NCBI GenBank assembly: GCA_937899265.1
Contig: CALBPV010000094.1
Span: 1 to 24,808, forward strand
DNA: 24,808 nucleotides
Direction of reading: 5' to 3'
Origin: an uncultured Bacteroidales bacterium
GTDB taxonomy: Bacteria > Bacteroidota > Bacteroidia > Bacteroidales > UBA3663
The position numbers and the translations under genes were made by a program. The first letter of the stretch is position 1. The number at the start of each line of letters is the position of its first letter. Shown here piece after piece: positions 12,649-21,367 of the stretch. The notes beneath the pieces were generated by a model that ran no database searches, was not told where the DNA came from, and saw nothing but the letters and a program-made list of their open reading frames with translations.

Positions 12649-14489
12649 TTTTTGATGGCGTTATCAAGTTTGTCAATCGTATCTACCGCACGGTCGTAGA
12701 GGGTGTCCATGGCGGCATTGTCACCCGAAGGAGCGTAGCGTGCAAACTCACAGGTGGAAATCACATCGGCGGCTTGGGCGATGAATTCTTCGTTCACACC
12801 GTGGCGGGCAAGTTCCTCACGAAGACTGTCGGTCGTGAATTCCGAAAGCGGGAGGTTGAGTTTGTCGGATACATAGCCGAGCACAGCTTTGTGGACAGCC
12901 TCATAGAATGTCGCTTCATCACGGGCCTTGAGTGCTGAGGCGGCTTCCTTGAGGCGACGTGTGGCCACCTTGGAGGCTTTGCGGGTGCGAACGCCCACAA
13001 CGTCGGCATTGAGACGCAACTGACGGCGATAGATGACAGCTACCACGATAAAAGCCACAAGCGGCAGAAGAATCCACAGCCAGAAGGAAAGCGTGCCGAA
13101 GAAGGTCTCTCCCTCGGGACGGAGTGAATCCTCATCGACGGAGTGGAGATAGCGGATGTCGTTGCCGAGCATGCGGATGCGTTCCTGGTTTGTACCCGAG
13201 AAATCGGCTACACCACCCCCGCCGATGGAATTGCTGTTATTGCCTTTGGCCACCTCGAGATGGAAGGGCTTGGAGGAAACCGTCTTATAGGTGCCCGACT
13301 GCGTGTCGAAATAGGAGAAATCGACGGCGGGAATGTCAAATTCGCCGGAGAAACGGGGAATGACCGTATATTCTATCGTCTTCTTGCCCGTCATGCCGGA
13401 GCTGACCGTTCGTGTGGAGAAATCGACCTTGGGGTCATAAACCTCGAAATCGGCGGGGAACTGCGGCTCGGGGTCTTTGACTTGCTTGAAGTTGCCCGTG
13501 CCGGAGATGACAATGCGGTAGGTGAAAGCGTCTCCTTCGCGAAGCTGGGTGGACGAGACATCCGACTCAATGGAATAGCTGCCCACACCGCCCATATATG
13601 TGGCAGGACGTCCCGACGGCAGGGGCTTCACGTGAACGGTACGTGCCGGTGCTGTGGCAGGAACTTCGACAGCCTGAGTGTAGTCCATCGGCCAATCGAA
13701 GAATCCGCCCGACGAACGGCGTGTTACCACCTCGGCCACGGCTTTGACGGTTTGGGCGGGAATCTCAATGTCGCCGCTGCGGGTGGGGAACAAAAGCCAT
13801 TGGGCAATGGGATACATCTGATAGTTGGCGTCATTGAGGTGTTCCAACTGGGCCTGCCGTTTGTCTGAGAGCTCGATATCCTGTTTGGTGAAACCCTCGA
13901 AATCGGCTATCTTGGCATCGGAAAGCGAACGGATGTTGTGGTTCTTGAAATAGAGTTTGAGTGTGGCAACGATGGCTTCGCCTTCATAGGCCGTCGTCTT
14001 CGAAAGGTCGAGACGGAGCAGGACATCATCCTTCGCCACTCGCGAAGATGCTCCCTGACTGTTGTTGCCGGAACCGGAGGAAGCCTTCTGGGCGGGTTCT
14101 TCTTTGTCGGCGGGGAGTACCTTGACGGTAACGGTGTTGGATGTATAGGTCTTGCCATCGACCTTGACAGTCGCAGCGGGAAGGGTGAACGTCCCTTCCT
14201 TTTGTCCCATCATCATATAGGAGAAAGTCGTGGTGTATTTGGTGGTGACTTTTCCTTGTATGTAATTGGTCGAGATGGACGATGAGGAGGTGGGACCGTA
14301 AAGCAGGTCCAAGCCGTGGCCCTCGATGTCGCAACGGATTTCGGAACCTCGGGCATTGACGGTGAATTCCACACGGAACTGTTTGCCGGCCGCCACAGCC
14401 GAAGGGGCCGAGCCGGTGAAAGTGATGTCCTCGGCCCATGCGGCCAAAGCGATGCAGAAAAGGGCGAATATGGAGAGAATACGTTTCAT
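12645..14489 (-). CDS. batD: BatD: oxygen-tolerance family membrane protein
   Basis: The 614-aa protein has a signal peptide (MKRILSIFALFCIALAAWA) and a long periplasmic region of repeated immunoglobulin-like beta domains. FRVEFTVNARGSEIRC is near residue 38, AYEGEAIVATLKLYFKN near 167-183, and a second copy starts LREGDAFTYRIVISGTGN. A single membrane helix, FWLWILLPLVAFIVVAVIY, lies near 466-484, and a cytoplasmic helical tail follows (ATRRLKEAASALKARDEATF, then a Tyr/Leu-rich helix). This is the BatD/oxygen-tolerance family (Pfam BatD). It sits 33 bases after batC, the widest gap in the operon, and overlaps batE by four bases. Confidence 0.9.
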   Translation of the reverse strand: MKRILSIFALFCIALAAWAEDITFTGSAPSAVAAGKQFRVEFTVNARGSEIRCDIEGHGLDLLYGPTSSSSISTNYIQGKVTTKYTTTFSYMMMGQKEGTFTLPAATVKVDGKTYTSNTVTVKVLPADKEEPAQKASSGSGNNSQGASSRVAKDDVLLRLDLSKTTAYEGEAIVATLKLYFKNHNIRSLSDAKIADFEGFTKQDIELSDKRQAQLEHLNDANYQMYPIAQWLLFPTRSGDIEIPAQTVKAVAEVVTRRSSGGFFDWPMDYTQAVEVPATAPARTVHVKPLPSGRPATYMGGVGSYSIESDVSSTQLREGDAFTYRIVISGTGNFKQVKDPEPQFPADFEVYDPKVDFSTRTVSSGMTGKKTIEYTVIPRFSGEFDIPAVDFSYFDTQSGTYKTVSSKPFHLEVAKGNNSNSIGGGGVADFSGTNQERIRMLGNDIRYLHSVDEDSLRPEGETFFGTLSFWLWILLPLVAFIVVAVIYRRQLRLNADVVGVRTRKASKVATRRLKEAASALKARDEATFYEAVHKAVLGYVSDKLNLPLSEFTTDSLREELARHGVNEEFIAQAADVISTCEFARYAPSGDNAAMDTLYDRAVDTIDKLDNAIKK

Positions 14490-14522
14490 CTTGTATTTTG
14501 TGGGATGTAGGGAAAAAGAGGA

Positions 14523-15275
14523 TTACCAGTCCTTGTCAACACGACGCTGACGCACCTTGCGCATTTGGGCCTCTTGGACTTTCTCTTGAGTGTCGCGTTC
14601 GTCCTGTTCGGCAGCCTGAAGGATTTGTTCGGCCTTCTCCTGCGACATTTGGCCGGCCCGTTGTTGCTGTTCTTGCTCTTGTTGCTGTTGTTGGTCCTGC
14701 TGTTGATCCTGATTCTGCTGCTCCTGCTGTTGCTGTTGTTGATCCTGCTGCTGTTGATCCTGCTGCTGTTGATCCTGCTGCTGATCTTGCTGTTGCTGCT
14801 GATTCTGATCCTGATTCTGCTGGTCCTGTTGCTGTTTCTGCAGAAGACGTTGAGCCAAAATCAGATTGTAGCGGGCTTCGTTGTCCAGAGGATTATTGCG
14901 AAGCGACTGCTTGAAACACTGTACGGCTTTGTCATACTGCTGGGAACTCATCATGATGTCGCCCATGTTGTAATAGGCTTGGGCTGCGAGCGGTTTATTG
15001 CCCGACGAAGAAGCCTGTTCCGCCACCGTCTGATACTGACGGAGCGCATCTTCGGCCTTCTGCTGACGATAGAGCGAATTGCCGAGATTGAAGGTCGCCA
15101 ACGAATCGGTTCCGTTGACCTCGAGTGCCTTGCGGTAGGACAGCTCCGACTCCAGATATTGGTCCTGGGCATAATGGTCGTTGCCCTCGCGGATGTTCTT
15201 GCGAACTGCTTTTTGGGCAAAGAGCGATGCCGTGGAAACCAACGCCAATATTATAATAAATAATGTATAACGCAT
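14523..15275 (-). CDS. batC: BatC: TPR protein with long glutamine-rich tract
   Basis: The 250-aa product starts with a signal peptide (MRYTLFIIILALVSTASLFAQ). TPR units follow at about 24-145, including SLATFNLGNSLYRQQKAEDA and QQYDKAVQCFKQSLRNNP. A tract of about 59 residues (147-205) is almost entirely Gln with interspersed Asp, Asn and Glu. A charged helical tail (EKAEQILQAAEQDERD) and the terminus RRVDKDW complete it. BatC proteins are known for a TPR domain and a Gln/Asn/Asp-rich tail; here the tail is long and DNA-level repetitive. The start is one base after the batB stop. It probably acts as a periplasmic scaffold with BatB and BatD, which is inference. Confidence 0.88.
   Translation of the reverse strand: MRYTLFIIILALVSTASLFAQKAVRKNIREGNDHYAQDQYLESELSYRKALEVNGTDSLATFNLGNSLYRQQKAEDALRQYQTVAEQASSSGNKPLAAQAYYNMGDIMMSSQQYDKAVQCFKQSLRNNPLDNEARYNLILAQRLLQKQQQDQQNQDQNQQQQQDQQQDQQQQDQQQQDQQQQQQEQQNQDQQQDQQQQQEQEQQQRAGQMSQEKAEQILQAAEQDERDTQEKVQEAQMRKVRQRRVDKDW
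14661..14834. repeat. Imprecise 12-15 bp coding repeats in batC
   Basis: The region is built from units such as CTGCTGTTGATCCTG on the plus strand, repeated in tandem around 14740-14785, with variants through the whole tract. On the coding strand they give CAG/CAA glutamine with GAT aspartate. Unit lengths are multiples of three, so copy-number changes would keep the frame. Confidence 0.75.
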
Positions 15276-15276
15276 A

Positions 15277-16308
15277 TCAGTCGAACAGATGAATTTTGCT
15301 CATCAGGGGATTGGCCTTGTCGAGCAGGAAGATATCAATGAGAAGGAATAGGAAAGCGAGACCGGCGAACCACTCGAACTTGTCGTCGTAGTCGGCATAG
15401 ACATGCGATTCCAACTCGGTCTTCTCCATGCCTGCTATGGCATCGGAAATAGCGTTCAGCGCCGAATTGGAGTTGTCTGCACGGGCATAGATGCCATGAC
15501 CGGCAAGTGCGATTTCCTGGGCCTTCGTTTCGTCAAGACGCGTGGTGACAGGATTGCCTTCGTTGTCCTTGCGATAAGAACCCTCGCGTCCGCTGTCGTC
15601 GGGAAGCAGGGCACCCTGGGTCGAACCGATACCGATGACGTGAGTGGTGATGCCCTTCTTGTAGGCAGCCTCGGCTGCACCCTTGGCATCGTCTTCGTGA
15701 TTCTCCGCGTCGGTGATGAGAATAATCGTCTTCTCCGAACTCTCGTTGGGCGTGAACGAACGGGCTGCGAGATTGATGGCTGCGCCTATGGCTGTACCCT
15801 GGATGGAAACCATGCGGGGATCGATGCTCGAAAGGAACATCTTGGCCGAGACAAAGTCATTGGTGATGGGCAACTGGGTGAACGCATCGCCGGCAAAGAC
15901 GATGAGACCCACCTGATCGTTGTCCATGCGGTCCAAAAGTTTGGACAGCATACGCTTGGCCTTTTCGAGACGGGAGGGCGCAATGTCCTGAGCCAACATT
16001 GAATTGGAAATATCGAGACAAACCATCGCTTCTACGCCTTCTTTTTTGACGGTCTTGAGCTTGGAACCGAATTGGGGACGTGCAGCGGCAATGACGAGAC
16101 ACCCCATAGCCAGCACAGCCAACAGAAAACGGATGCGTAGCTTGGTCTCGGAGACACCCTCCGTGAGAGGGCGCAGAAGTTCCGGGTTGCCGTAACGGCC
16201 CAATGCCCGACGGCTCGACCAGCGGGACCACACGAAGAGGACCGCAAGGAGCACCGGGACCAAGAGGAGCCACAGAAGGTAAGGCGATTCGAATCTAAAA
16301 CCGGACAT
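15277..16308 (-). CDS. batB: BatB: VWA domain membrane protein
   Basis: The 343-aa protein has an N-terminal BatA-type membrane hairpin (about 8-27 and 60-76). A von Willebrand factor A domain follows, with the metal-ion-dependent adhesion site D99-I-S101-N-S103 (VCLDISNSMLAQD), QVGLIVFAGDAFTQLPIT, the MIDAS threonine loop IQGTAIGAAINLA and the third MIDAS segment LITDAENHEDD. A C-terminal membrane helix (FEWFAGLAFLFLLIDIFLL) ends it. The family is known to bind divalent metal through the MIDAS and to act in protein-protein contacts. The gene starts nine bases after batA and ends one base before batC. The parallel copies batA and batB arose by duplication, and here both MIDAS sites look complete. 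Confidence 0.92.
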   Translation of the reverse strand: MSGFRFESPYLLWLLLVPVLLAVLFVWSRWSSRRALGRYGNPELLRPLTEGVSETKLRIRFLLAVLAMGCLVIAAARPQFGSKLKTVKKEGVEAMVCLDISNSMLAQDIAPSRLEKAKRMLSKLLDRMDNDQVGLIVFAGDAFTQLPITNDFVSAKMFLSSIDPRMVSIQGTAIGAAINLAARSFTPNESSEKTIILITDAENHEDDAKGAAEAAYKKGITTHVIGIGSTQGALLPDDSGREGSYRKDNEGNPVTTRLDETKAQEIALAGHGIYARADNSNSALNAISDAIAGMEKTELESHVYADYDDKFEWFAGLAFLFLLIDIFLLDKANPLMSKIHLFD

Positions 16309-16317
16309 AGTGATATG

Positions 16318-17313
16318 TTATGGAATGTTTTTGAGCACAGTGTTGCGAATCAGCACGTGAAGCAGCAGGAACGCCAGCGCAGCCAGCGCCCAAGGGAGAA
16401 ACTCCTCGTCTTTACGCGAGAATTCACGAATGTTCATTTTGGTTTTCTCCATCTTGTCGATTTCCTCGAAGATGTTGGTCAGCGAGGTTTTGTCGGTGGC
16501 ACGGAAGTAACGTCCGCCGGTCACCTGAGCCATCTCGCGAAGGGCATCCTCGTCGATGTCGGCGTGGACCATTTGGGTGATGGGACGCCCAAAGGGATCG
16601 ACACCCACTTGCACTTGGACATCGCCTTTGGAACCGACGCCGATGGTGTAGAGACGCACATCCATCGCACGTGCCACTTCCGCGGCATCTCGCGGAGCCA
16701 CATCGCCCGAATTGTTGGTGCCGTCGGTGAGGAGAATCACCACTTTCGATTTGGCCTCTCCCCCGCGGATGCGGTTCACTGCGGTCACAAGTCCGTCGCC
16801 GATGGCGGTGGACGAACCGTCGATGAGGTCGAAATCGACAGAGTTAATCATATTGGCCAGCACGGCGTGGTCGGTGGTCATCGGGCAAAGGGTGTAACTC
16901 TCCTTGCCGAAAATCACCATACCGATGTTGTCGTTGGGACGGCCGCTGACGAACCTTGAGGCCACGTCCTTGGAGGCTTCCAAACGGTTGGGCTTGAAAT
17001 CGGGCGTTTGCATCGAATTGGAGACATCGAGCGACATGACGATGTCGATGCCTTCGGTATCGGTGCGGCTCCAGTTGTCGCTGCTCTGTGGACGGGCAAG
17101 CACCACAATCACACAGGCAAAAGCCAAGAGCAGAAGGGCAAAGTTGATGTGACGCAGTATCTCCTTCCACGAACGCGGCAAACCGACGAACGGACCTGTG
17201 GAGGGCACTTGGAGCGTAGCATTGGCCCGAGACTGCTTCCAGATGTAAAATCCGATAGCGGGAAGCAGCAGAAGTAGCAGGAACAGATATTCCGGATTGG
17301 CAAATTGCGGCAT
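16318..17313 (-). CDS. batA: BatA: VWA domain membrane protein
   Basis: The 331-aa product begins FANPEYLFLLLLLLPAIGFY, the typical BatA N-terminal helix. A second helix lies near 56-73, then a VWA domain with a complete MIDAS: D96-V-S98-N-S100 in SLDVSNSMQTPDF, the threonine loop IDGSSTAIGDG, and the aspartate in LLTDGTNNSGD. A final membrane helix (LPWALAALAFLLLHVLI) anchors the end. It is the first of the two VWA proteins of the Bat system, which in related bacteria is tied to oxygen tolerance and envelope stress. It starts three bases after the upstream accessory gene stop. Confidence 0.92.
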   Translation of the reverse strand: MPQFANPEYLFLLLLLLPAIGFYIWKQSRANATLQVPSTGPFVGLPRSWKEILRHINFALLLLAFACVIVVLARPQSSDNWSRTDTEGIDIVMSLDVSNSMQTPDFKPNRLEASKDVASRFVSGRPNDNIGMVIFGKESYTLCPMTTDHAVLANMINSVDFDLIDGSSTAIGDGLVTAVNRIRGGEAKSKVVILLTDGTNNSGDVAPRDAAEVARAMDVRLYTIGVGSKGDVQVQVGVDPFGRPITQMVHADIDEDALREMAQVTGGRYFRATDKTSLTNIFEEIDKMEKTKMNIREFSRKDEEFLPWALAALAFLLLHVLIRNTVLKNIP

Positions 17314-17316
17314 AGG

Positions 17317-18357
17317 CTATGGTTTTACTTGGGGTTCGGAATCGGATTCAGTCTCTGCACCCGCATCTTCGGCTTCGGTGGATTTCTCGTAGTCCGTGGA
17401 TTCGGAGGGTGCCGTTTGGGTGACAAACATGCGGGCATTCATGAACGACAATTGGTTTTCGTCGGCCATGGGTTCATACTTGGCGAATTTGACAAGATCG
17501 GCCAGCGTGAGAATCTGATGGAGACTGTTCATCGACGAATGCTGCGACTCGTGGAGTTCATAAAGTTCGTCCAAAATCTCATCGGTGGTTTTCTCCATCG
17601 CAGGCACCGAGAACCGTCCTTCTATATAAATACGGAGTATGTCGGTGAGCTCGGTGTGGAACTGCTTGGACTTGCCGTTCTGCCAGAGATGTTTCTCCTG
17701 CAGGGCATCGAGAGCCTGAAGGGCGACTACATTGGGGGGAACGACTTTCTTGGGCTTCACGACAACGGGTTGGTGACGTTTGTAGCGGCGATAGTAACGC
17801 CATCCGTACCATGCGGCCACTGCCAAGGCGATGACCAACAAGGGCCAAAGCACCCAGCCGATGTAGTCCCAAATGACGATATCGGGCGTGAGGACATCCT
17901 TGATGTCAAAAAACTTCTCAGGATCAATCTCCAGCGAATCGAAAGGCTGTATGACCTTGAGTGCCAAATCGTTGGTCCGCAAAGTGTCTCCCGCATAGAC
18001 AAACGGGAAGGCCGGAATGAAGAGAGAAGCCGAATCGAAGGGAAAAACCTCAAGGTCCTGACGCAACGTCGTCATGCCGTTCTGTGTGGCAAGGGTGTCG
18101 ATGGTCGGACGGTCGGCCCATTCGAGCAGAAAGGCCGTCGTGTCGTCCCAGGCAACAATGCCGCGGGGGTCAAGATGAGGAAATTCGATAGACTGTCCTT
18201 CGGGTACAGAAGCTTCCAAATGAATCACGGTGGGCATGCCCAACACGACGTAGGTCGAGTCAAGACGTGCCGTCACCCTTGCCTGGGCGATGGCGAGCGC
18301 AGGCACAACCGTCAGAAGGAGGCTCAGCAAGCAGGACTTGATATGTTTGAAATACAT
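17317..18357 (-). CDS. Bat-operon accessory membrane protein, DUF4381-like layout
   Basis: The 346-aa protein has a signal peptide (CLLSLLLTVVPALAIAQA) and an extracytoplasmic beta-rich domain (about 25-160) with a LGMPTVIHLEASVPEGQ strand pattern. One membrane helix, IGWVLWPLLVIALAVAAWY, is near residues 164-182, followed by a basic stop-transfer (RRYKRH). The cytoplasmic helical tail contains LTDILRIYIEGRFSVPAMEK and TTDEILDEL, the pattern seen in DUF4381-type proteins beside MoxR/VWA genes. The last 35 residues are acidic and low in complexity. It starts directly at the DUF58 stop (TAAATG) with no gap. It may link the cytoplasmic MoxR/DUF58 pair to the envelope Bat proteins; that role is inferred from position and topology. 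Confidence 0.8.
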   Translation of the reverse strand: MYFKHIKSCLLSLLLTVVPALAIAQARVTARLDSTYVVLGMPTVIHLEASVPEGQSIEFPHLDPRGIVAWDDTTAFLLEWADRPTIDTLATQNGMTTLRQDLEVFPFDSASLFIPAFPFVYAGDTLRTNDLALKVIQPFDSLEIDPEKFFDIKDVLTPDIVIWDYIGWVLWPLLVIALAVAAWYGWRYYRRYKRHQPVVVKPKKVVPPNVVALQALDALQEKHLWQNGKSKQFHTELTDILRIYIEGRFSVPAMEKTTDEILDELYELHESQHSSMNSLHQILTLADLVKFAKYEPMADENQLSFMNARMFVTQTAPSESTDYEKSTEAEDAGAETESDSEPQVKP

Positions 18358-19227
18358 TTAGGATCGTTTTTTGAACATCTCCATCAGGACGGGCACAAAG
18401 TCCTCGCCTGTGGGGATGGATACATTGTCCACGCGGGCGTGGAGAAAAGCGTCGTGCATGCGCTCTTGGCTCTTCTGCCACCAGAGGGCGTATGCCTTGC
18501 GCACAGCTGACGATGAGGTGTCAACCCACCGTTGCACACCCGTCTCGGCATCGGCGACACGCATCAGACCCACATCGGGCAGTTCTGTCTCGCGAGGGTC
18601 ATAGACCTGTATGGCCACCATGTCGTGTTTGGTGTTGGCGATGGTGAGCGGTTGGCTGTATGACTTGTCATCCACAAAGTCGGAAATCACGAAACAGGTG
18701 CAGCGCTTCTTCTGGGCGTTGCTTACATACTGGATGGCCTTGCCGATGTCGGTGCCGCGTTGCACGGGCTTGAAATTCAACATCTCGGAGATAATGGCCA
18801 GCACATGTTTGCGTCCCTTCTGGGGCGGAATGTAACGCTCGATGCGGTCGCTGAAGAAGATGACCCCGATTTTGTCGTTGTTTTGGATGGCGGAGAAGGC
18901 CATGGTGGCGGCAATCTCGGTGATGGTCTCCTGCTTGGTCTGTGTGGTGGTGCCGAACTCACGGCTTCCGCTCACGTCGATGAGCAGCATGACCGTCATT
19001 TCGCGTTCCTCCTCGAAGATTTTGATGTGAGGCTTGTTCTGACGGGCTGTCACGTTCCAGTCAATGTCGCGCACATCGTCACCGAACTGGTACTCTCTGA
19101 CCTCGGCGAACGACATGCCGTGACCCTTGAAGGCCGTGCGGTACTGACCCGCAAAGATATTGCGGCTCAGACCTCGCGACTTAATCTCGATCTGGCGGAC
19201 TTTCTTTAGCAAGTCAGTGGTTTCCAT
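18358..19227 (-). CDS. DUF58 (VWA-like) MoxR partner protein
   Basis: The 289-aa protein shows the DUF58 core: IEIKSRGLSRNIFAGQYR near the start, GHGMSFAEVREYQFGDD and DIDWNVTARQNKPHIKIF (55-72). A VWA-like MIDAS, D84-V-S86-G-S88 (LLIDVSGSREFG), and a tail typical of the family follow. There is no membrane helix, so it should be cytoplasmic. DUF58 proteins are nearly always encoded beside a MoxR ATPase and are thought to be its substrate-binding partner. Its start overlaps the moxR stop by one base (TGATG), favouring translational coupling and fixed stoichiometry. Confidence 0.92.
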   Translation of the reverse strand: METTDLLKKVRQIEIKSRGLSRNIFAGQYRTAFKGHGMSFAEVREYQFGDDVRDIDWNVTARQNKPHIKIFEEEREMTVMLLIDVSGSREFGTTTQTKQETITEIAATMAFSAIQNNDKIGVIFFSDRIERYIPPQKGRKHVLAIISEMLNFKPVQRGTDIGKAIQYVSNAQKKRCTCFVISDFVDDKSYSQPLTIANTKHDMVAIQVYDPRETELPDVGLMRVADAETGVQRWVDTSSSAVRKAYALWWQKSQERMHDAFLHARVDNVSIPTGEDFVPVLMEMFKKRS

Positions 19228-20222
19228 CAGGGCACTTCTACTTTGTTGAGGATTTCGGCTATGACTTCCTCGGTGGTCAGGTTGTTGGCCTCGGCCTCGT
19301 AGGAAAGACCGATGCGATGGCGCATCACGTCGGGACAGATGGCACGCACATCCTCGGGGATGACGTAGCCTCTGCGCTTCAGGAAAGCATAAGCACGGGC
19401 TGCCAAAGCGAGGTTGATGGAAGCTCGGGGCGATGCTCCGTAGGCTATCATGTCTTTGAGGTTCTCAAGGTTGTACATTTCGGGGTAACGTGTCGCAAAG
19501 ACAATATCGACGATGTATTTCTGAATCTTCTCGTCGATGTAAACCTGCTTCACTACCTGACGGGCATCGAGTATCTCGTCGGCCTTCATCACAGGCTTGA
19601 CATCCTGCTTGAATCCGGCCAAATGGGCTGCCACAATCTTCATTTCCTCTTCCTTGCGGGGATAGTCTATCTTGACCTTCAGCATAAAACGGTCACACTG
19701 GGCTTCGGGCAACGGATAGGTACCTTCCTGCTCGATGGGGTTTTGGGTGGCCATCACGAGGAAGGGACGGTCCAACTTGAACGTCTCGGCACCGATGGTC
19801 ACCTGACGTTCCTGCATGGCTTCGAGCAGCGCCGACTGCACTTTGGCAGGCGCGCGGTTGATTTCGTCGGCCAGCACGAAGTTGGCAAACACGGGACCTT
19901 TCTTGACGGAGAACTGTTCGTTCTTCTGCGAATAGACCATTGTACCGATGACATCGGCCGGCAACAGGTCCGGGGTAAACTGGATGCGGCTGTATTTGGC
20001 GTCAATCAGCTGCGAAAGCGTTTTGATAGCCAAGGTCTTGGCCAACCCGGGCACACCTTCCAACAGAATGTGGCCGTCGGCCAGAAGTCCGATAAGGAGA
20101 GACTCTACAAGGTGCTTTTGGCCCACGATGACCTGGTCCATGCCTTGTGTCAACATACTCACGAACGCGCTCTTCGATTCGATGAGTTCGTTCAACTCAC
20201 GGATGTCAACTCTTTCACTCAT
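19227..20222 (-). CDS. moxR: MoxR family AAA+ ATPase
   Basis: The 331-aa protein is a complete MoxR ATPase. Walker A GVPGLAKT is at 56-63, Walker B VLADEINRAP at 116-125, sensor 1 lies within MATQNPIEQEGTYPLPEAQ, and the arginine and lid region follows with ASPRASINLALAARAYAF, the MoxR C-terminal helical lid. These ATPases act as chaperones that remodel or insert cofactors into VWA-containing partners. It is the first gene of the operon, with its own promoter at 20308-20338 and a leader of about 80 bases. The genes downstream (DUF58, accessory protein, BatA, BatB) include three VWA-type proteins that are plausible clients. Confidence 0.96.
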   Translation of the reverse strand: MSERVDIRELNELIESKSAFVSMLTQGMDQVIVGQKHLVESLLIGLLADGHILLEGVPGLAKTLAIKTLSQLIDAKYSRIQFTPDLLPADVIGTMVYSQKNEQFSVKKGPVFANFVLADEINRAPAKVQSALLEAMQERQVTIGAETFKLDRPFLVMATQNPIEQEGTYPLPEAQCDRFMLKVKIDYPRKEEEMKIVAAHLAGFKQDVKPVMKADEILDARQVVKQVYIDEKIQKYIVDIVFATRYPEMYNLENLKDMIAYGASPRASINLALAARAYAFLKRRGYVIPEDVRAICPDVMRHRIGLSYEAEANNLTTEEVIAEILNKVEVP

Positions 20223-20307
20223 AAATGTTGGTTTTGTATTTTTGTTTTATATTGTTTTGATTACTTTTGATGTGCGAAAAACGGACGAATGACCGATTTT
20301 CAAGGTG

Positions 20308-20338
20308 CAAAATTAACGATTTAAGTTAACACAACCAA
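20308..20338 (-). promoter_or_regulatory. Promoter of the moxR-bat operon
   Basis: On the minus strand TTG (20336-20338), a 20-base spacer and TAATTTTG (20308-20315) match the Bacteroidetes consensus. It is the only good match upstream of moxR. All eight genes from 20222 to 11833 could be read from it before the terminator at 11784-11820. Confidence 0.65.
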
Positions 20339-20383
20339 AAATTAACGTCTAAATAATCTAAAAGATGTATTAAATATTGTCAA

Positions 20384-20424
20384 ATCGGGCTCTGAAGGGG
20401 TATTTTTGCCCTCCGGAGCCCGAT
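20384..20424 (-). terminator. Long hairpin after metA
   Basis: A nine-base outer stem pairs ATCGGGCTC (20384-20392) with GAGCCCGAT (20416-20424), and an inner AGGG/CCCT pairing continues it. It lies 26 bases past the metA stop and before the moxR promoter. Only a short, weak T-run follows on the minus strand, so termination may be partial. Confidence 0.55.
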
Positions 20425-20449
20425 ATTTTGGCCGTTTTGGACGACGAAA

Positions 20450-21367
20450 TCAATGAATTTCTTCGATATTGTACGGTGTATTTTGGTAAACGTAGTAGTT
20501 CAGCCAGTTGGAAAACAGGAGGTTGGCAGTCGAACGCCAACGCACCAACGGACGGTTGTTGGGATTGTTGCCCTTGTAGTAGTTGACAGGCATATTGATG
20601 GGCAGTCCCTTGGTGAGATCCCGTTTGTATTCGGTGTCAAGTGTGTAGGGCGAGTACTCCGAGTGGCCGGTCACGTAAATCTCACGGCCTTCCCTTGCCA
20701 TCACCATATAGATACCGCTCTCGCGGCTTTCCGACATGATTTTGAGTTCCGGATGCTGGAGGATGTCCTCCTTCCTCACCTCCGAGTGACGGCTGTGGGG
20801 CACAAAGAACTCGTCGTCGAAACCTCTGAAGATGGGCTCCTGAGGATCGTAGCTGGTGTGTTTGAAGATGCCGAACATCTTTTTCGACAAGGGATATTTG
20901 GGCACGCCGTAAAAATGGTAGAGCCCGGCCTGTGCTGCCCAACAGATGAACATCGTGGAGGTGACGTGGGTTCGCGTCCAGTCGAAAATCTTCTGGAGCA
21001 CCTTCCAATAGGTCACCTCTTCATAATCGAGCTGTTCGAGCGGGGCACCCGTGACAATCATGCCGTCAAACTTCTGTTCCTTCAGTCCCTCGAACGAGGT
21101 ATAGAACTGTTGCATGTGACCTGCCGATGTGTTTTTCGACACGTGGCCCGGAATCATCATGAACTGTATCTCGACTTGCAGCGGGGTGTTCGAAAGAAGG
21201 CGTATCAAGTCGTTCTCAGTCTGTTCCTTGATGGGCATCAGATTGAGAATACAGATACGGAGCGAACGTATTTGCTGTTCGTCCGCACGTTCGAAGTCCA
21301 TCACGAAGATGTTCTCCGCCTTGAGGGCTTCGATGGCCGGAAGGTGTTTGGGAAGTTTGAGAGGCAT
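20450..21367 (-). CDS. metA: MetA: homoserine O-acyltransferase, predicted acetyl-CoA user
   Basis: The 305-aa protein is a full-length MetA. Numbering follows the family: Cys142 nucleophile in FICWAAQAGLYHF, His235 and Glu237 in TGHSEYSPYTL. It activates L-homoserine for methionine synthesis. Residue 111 is Glu (VTGAPLEQLDYEEV); published work on this family ties Glu111 to acetyl-CoA and Gly111 to succinyl-CoA, so the product is probably O-acetylhomoserine although the family is often labelled succinyltransferase. The start at 21367 is 13 bases after the lipoprotein stop, so it may be read from the rsmI promoter. I see no SAM riboswitch in front. Confidence 0.95.
   Translation of the reverse strand: MPLKLPKHLPAIEALKAENIFVMDFERADEQQIRSLRICILNLMPIKEQTENDLIRLLSNTPLQVEIQFMMIPGHVSKNTSAGHMQQFYTSFEGLKEQKFDGMIVTGAPLEQLDYEEVTYWKVLQKIFDWTRTHVTSTMFICWAAQAGLYHFYGVPKYPLSKKMFGIFKHTSYDPQEPIFRGFDDEFFVPHSRHSEVRKEDILQHPELKIMSESRESGIYMVMAREGREIYVTGHSEYSPYTLDTEYKRDLTKGLPINMPVNYYKGNNPNNRPLVRWRSTANLLFSNWLNYYVYQNTPYNIEEIH

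Noticed and set aside
14565..15263. A 232-codon plus-strand open frame rich in leucine
   Set aside because: It is the complement of the batC glutamine repeats (CTG/TTG against CAG/CAA) and has no independent start signal or family match.
19317..20270. A 317-codon plus-strand open frame opposite moxR
   Set aside because: Antisense shadow of a gene with intact Walker A, Walker B and sensor motifs.
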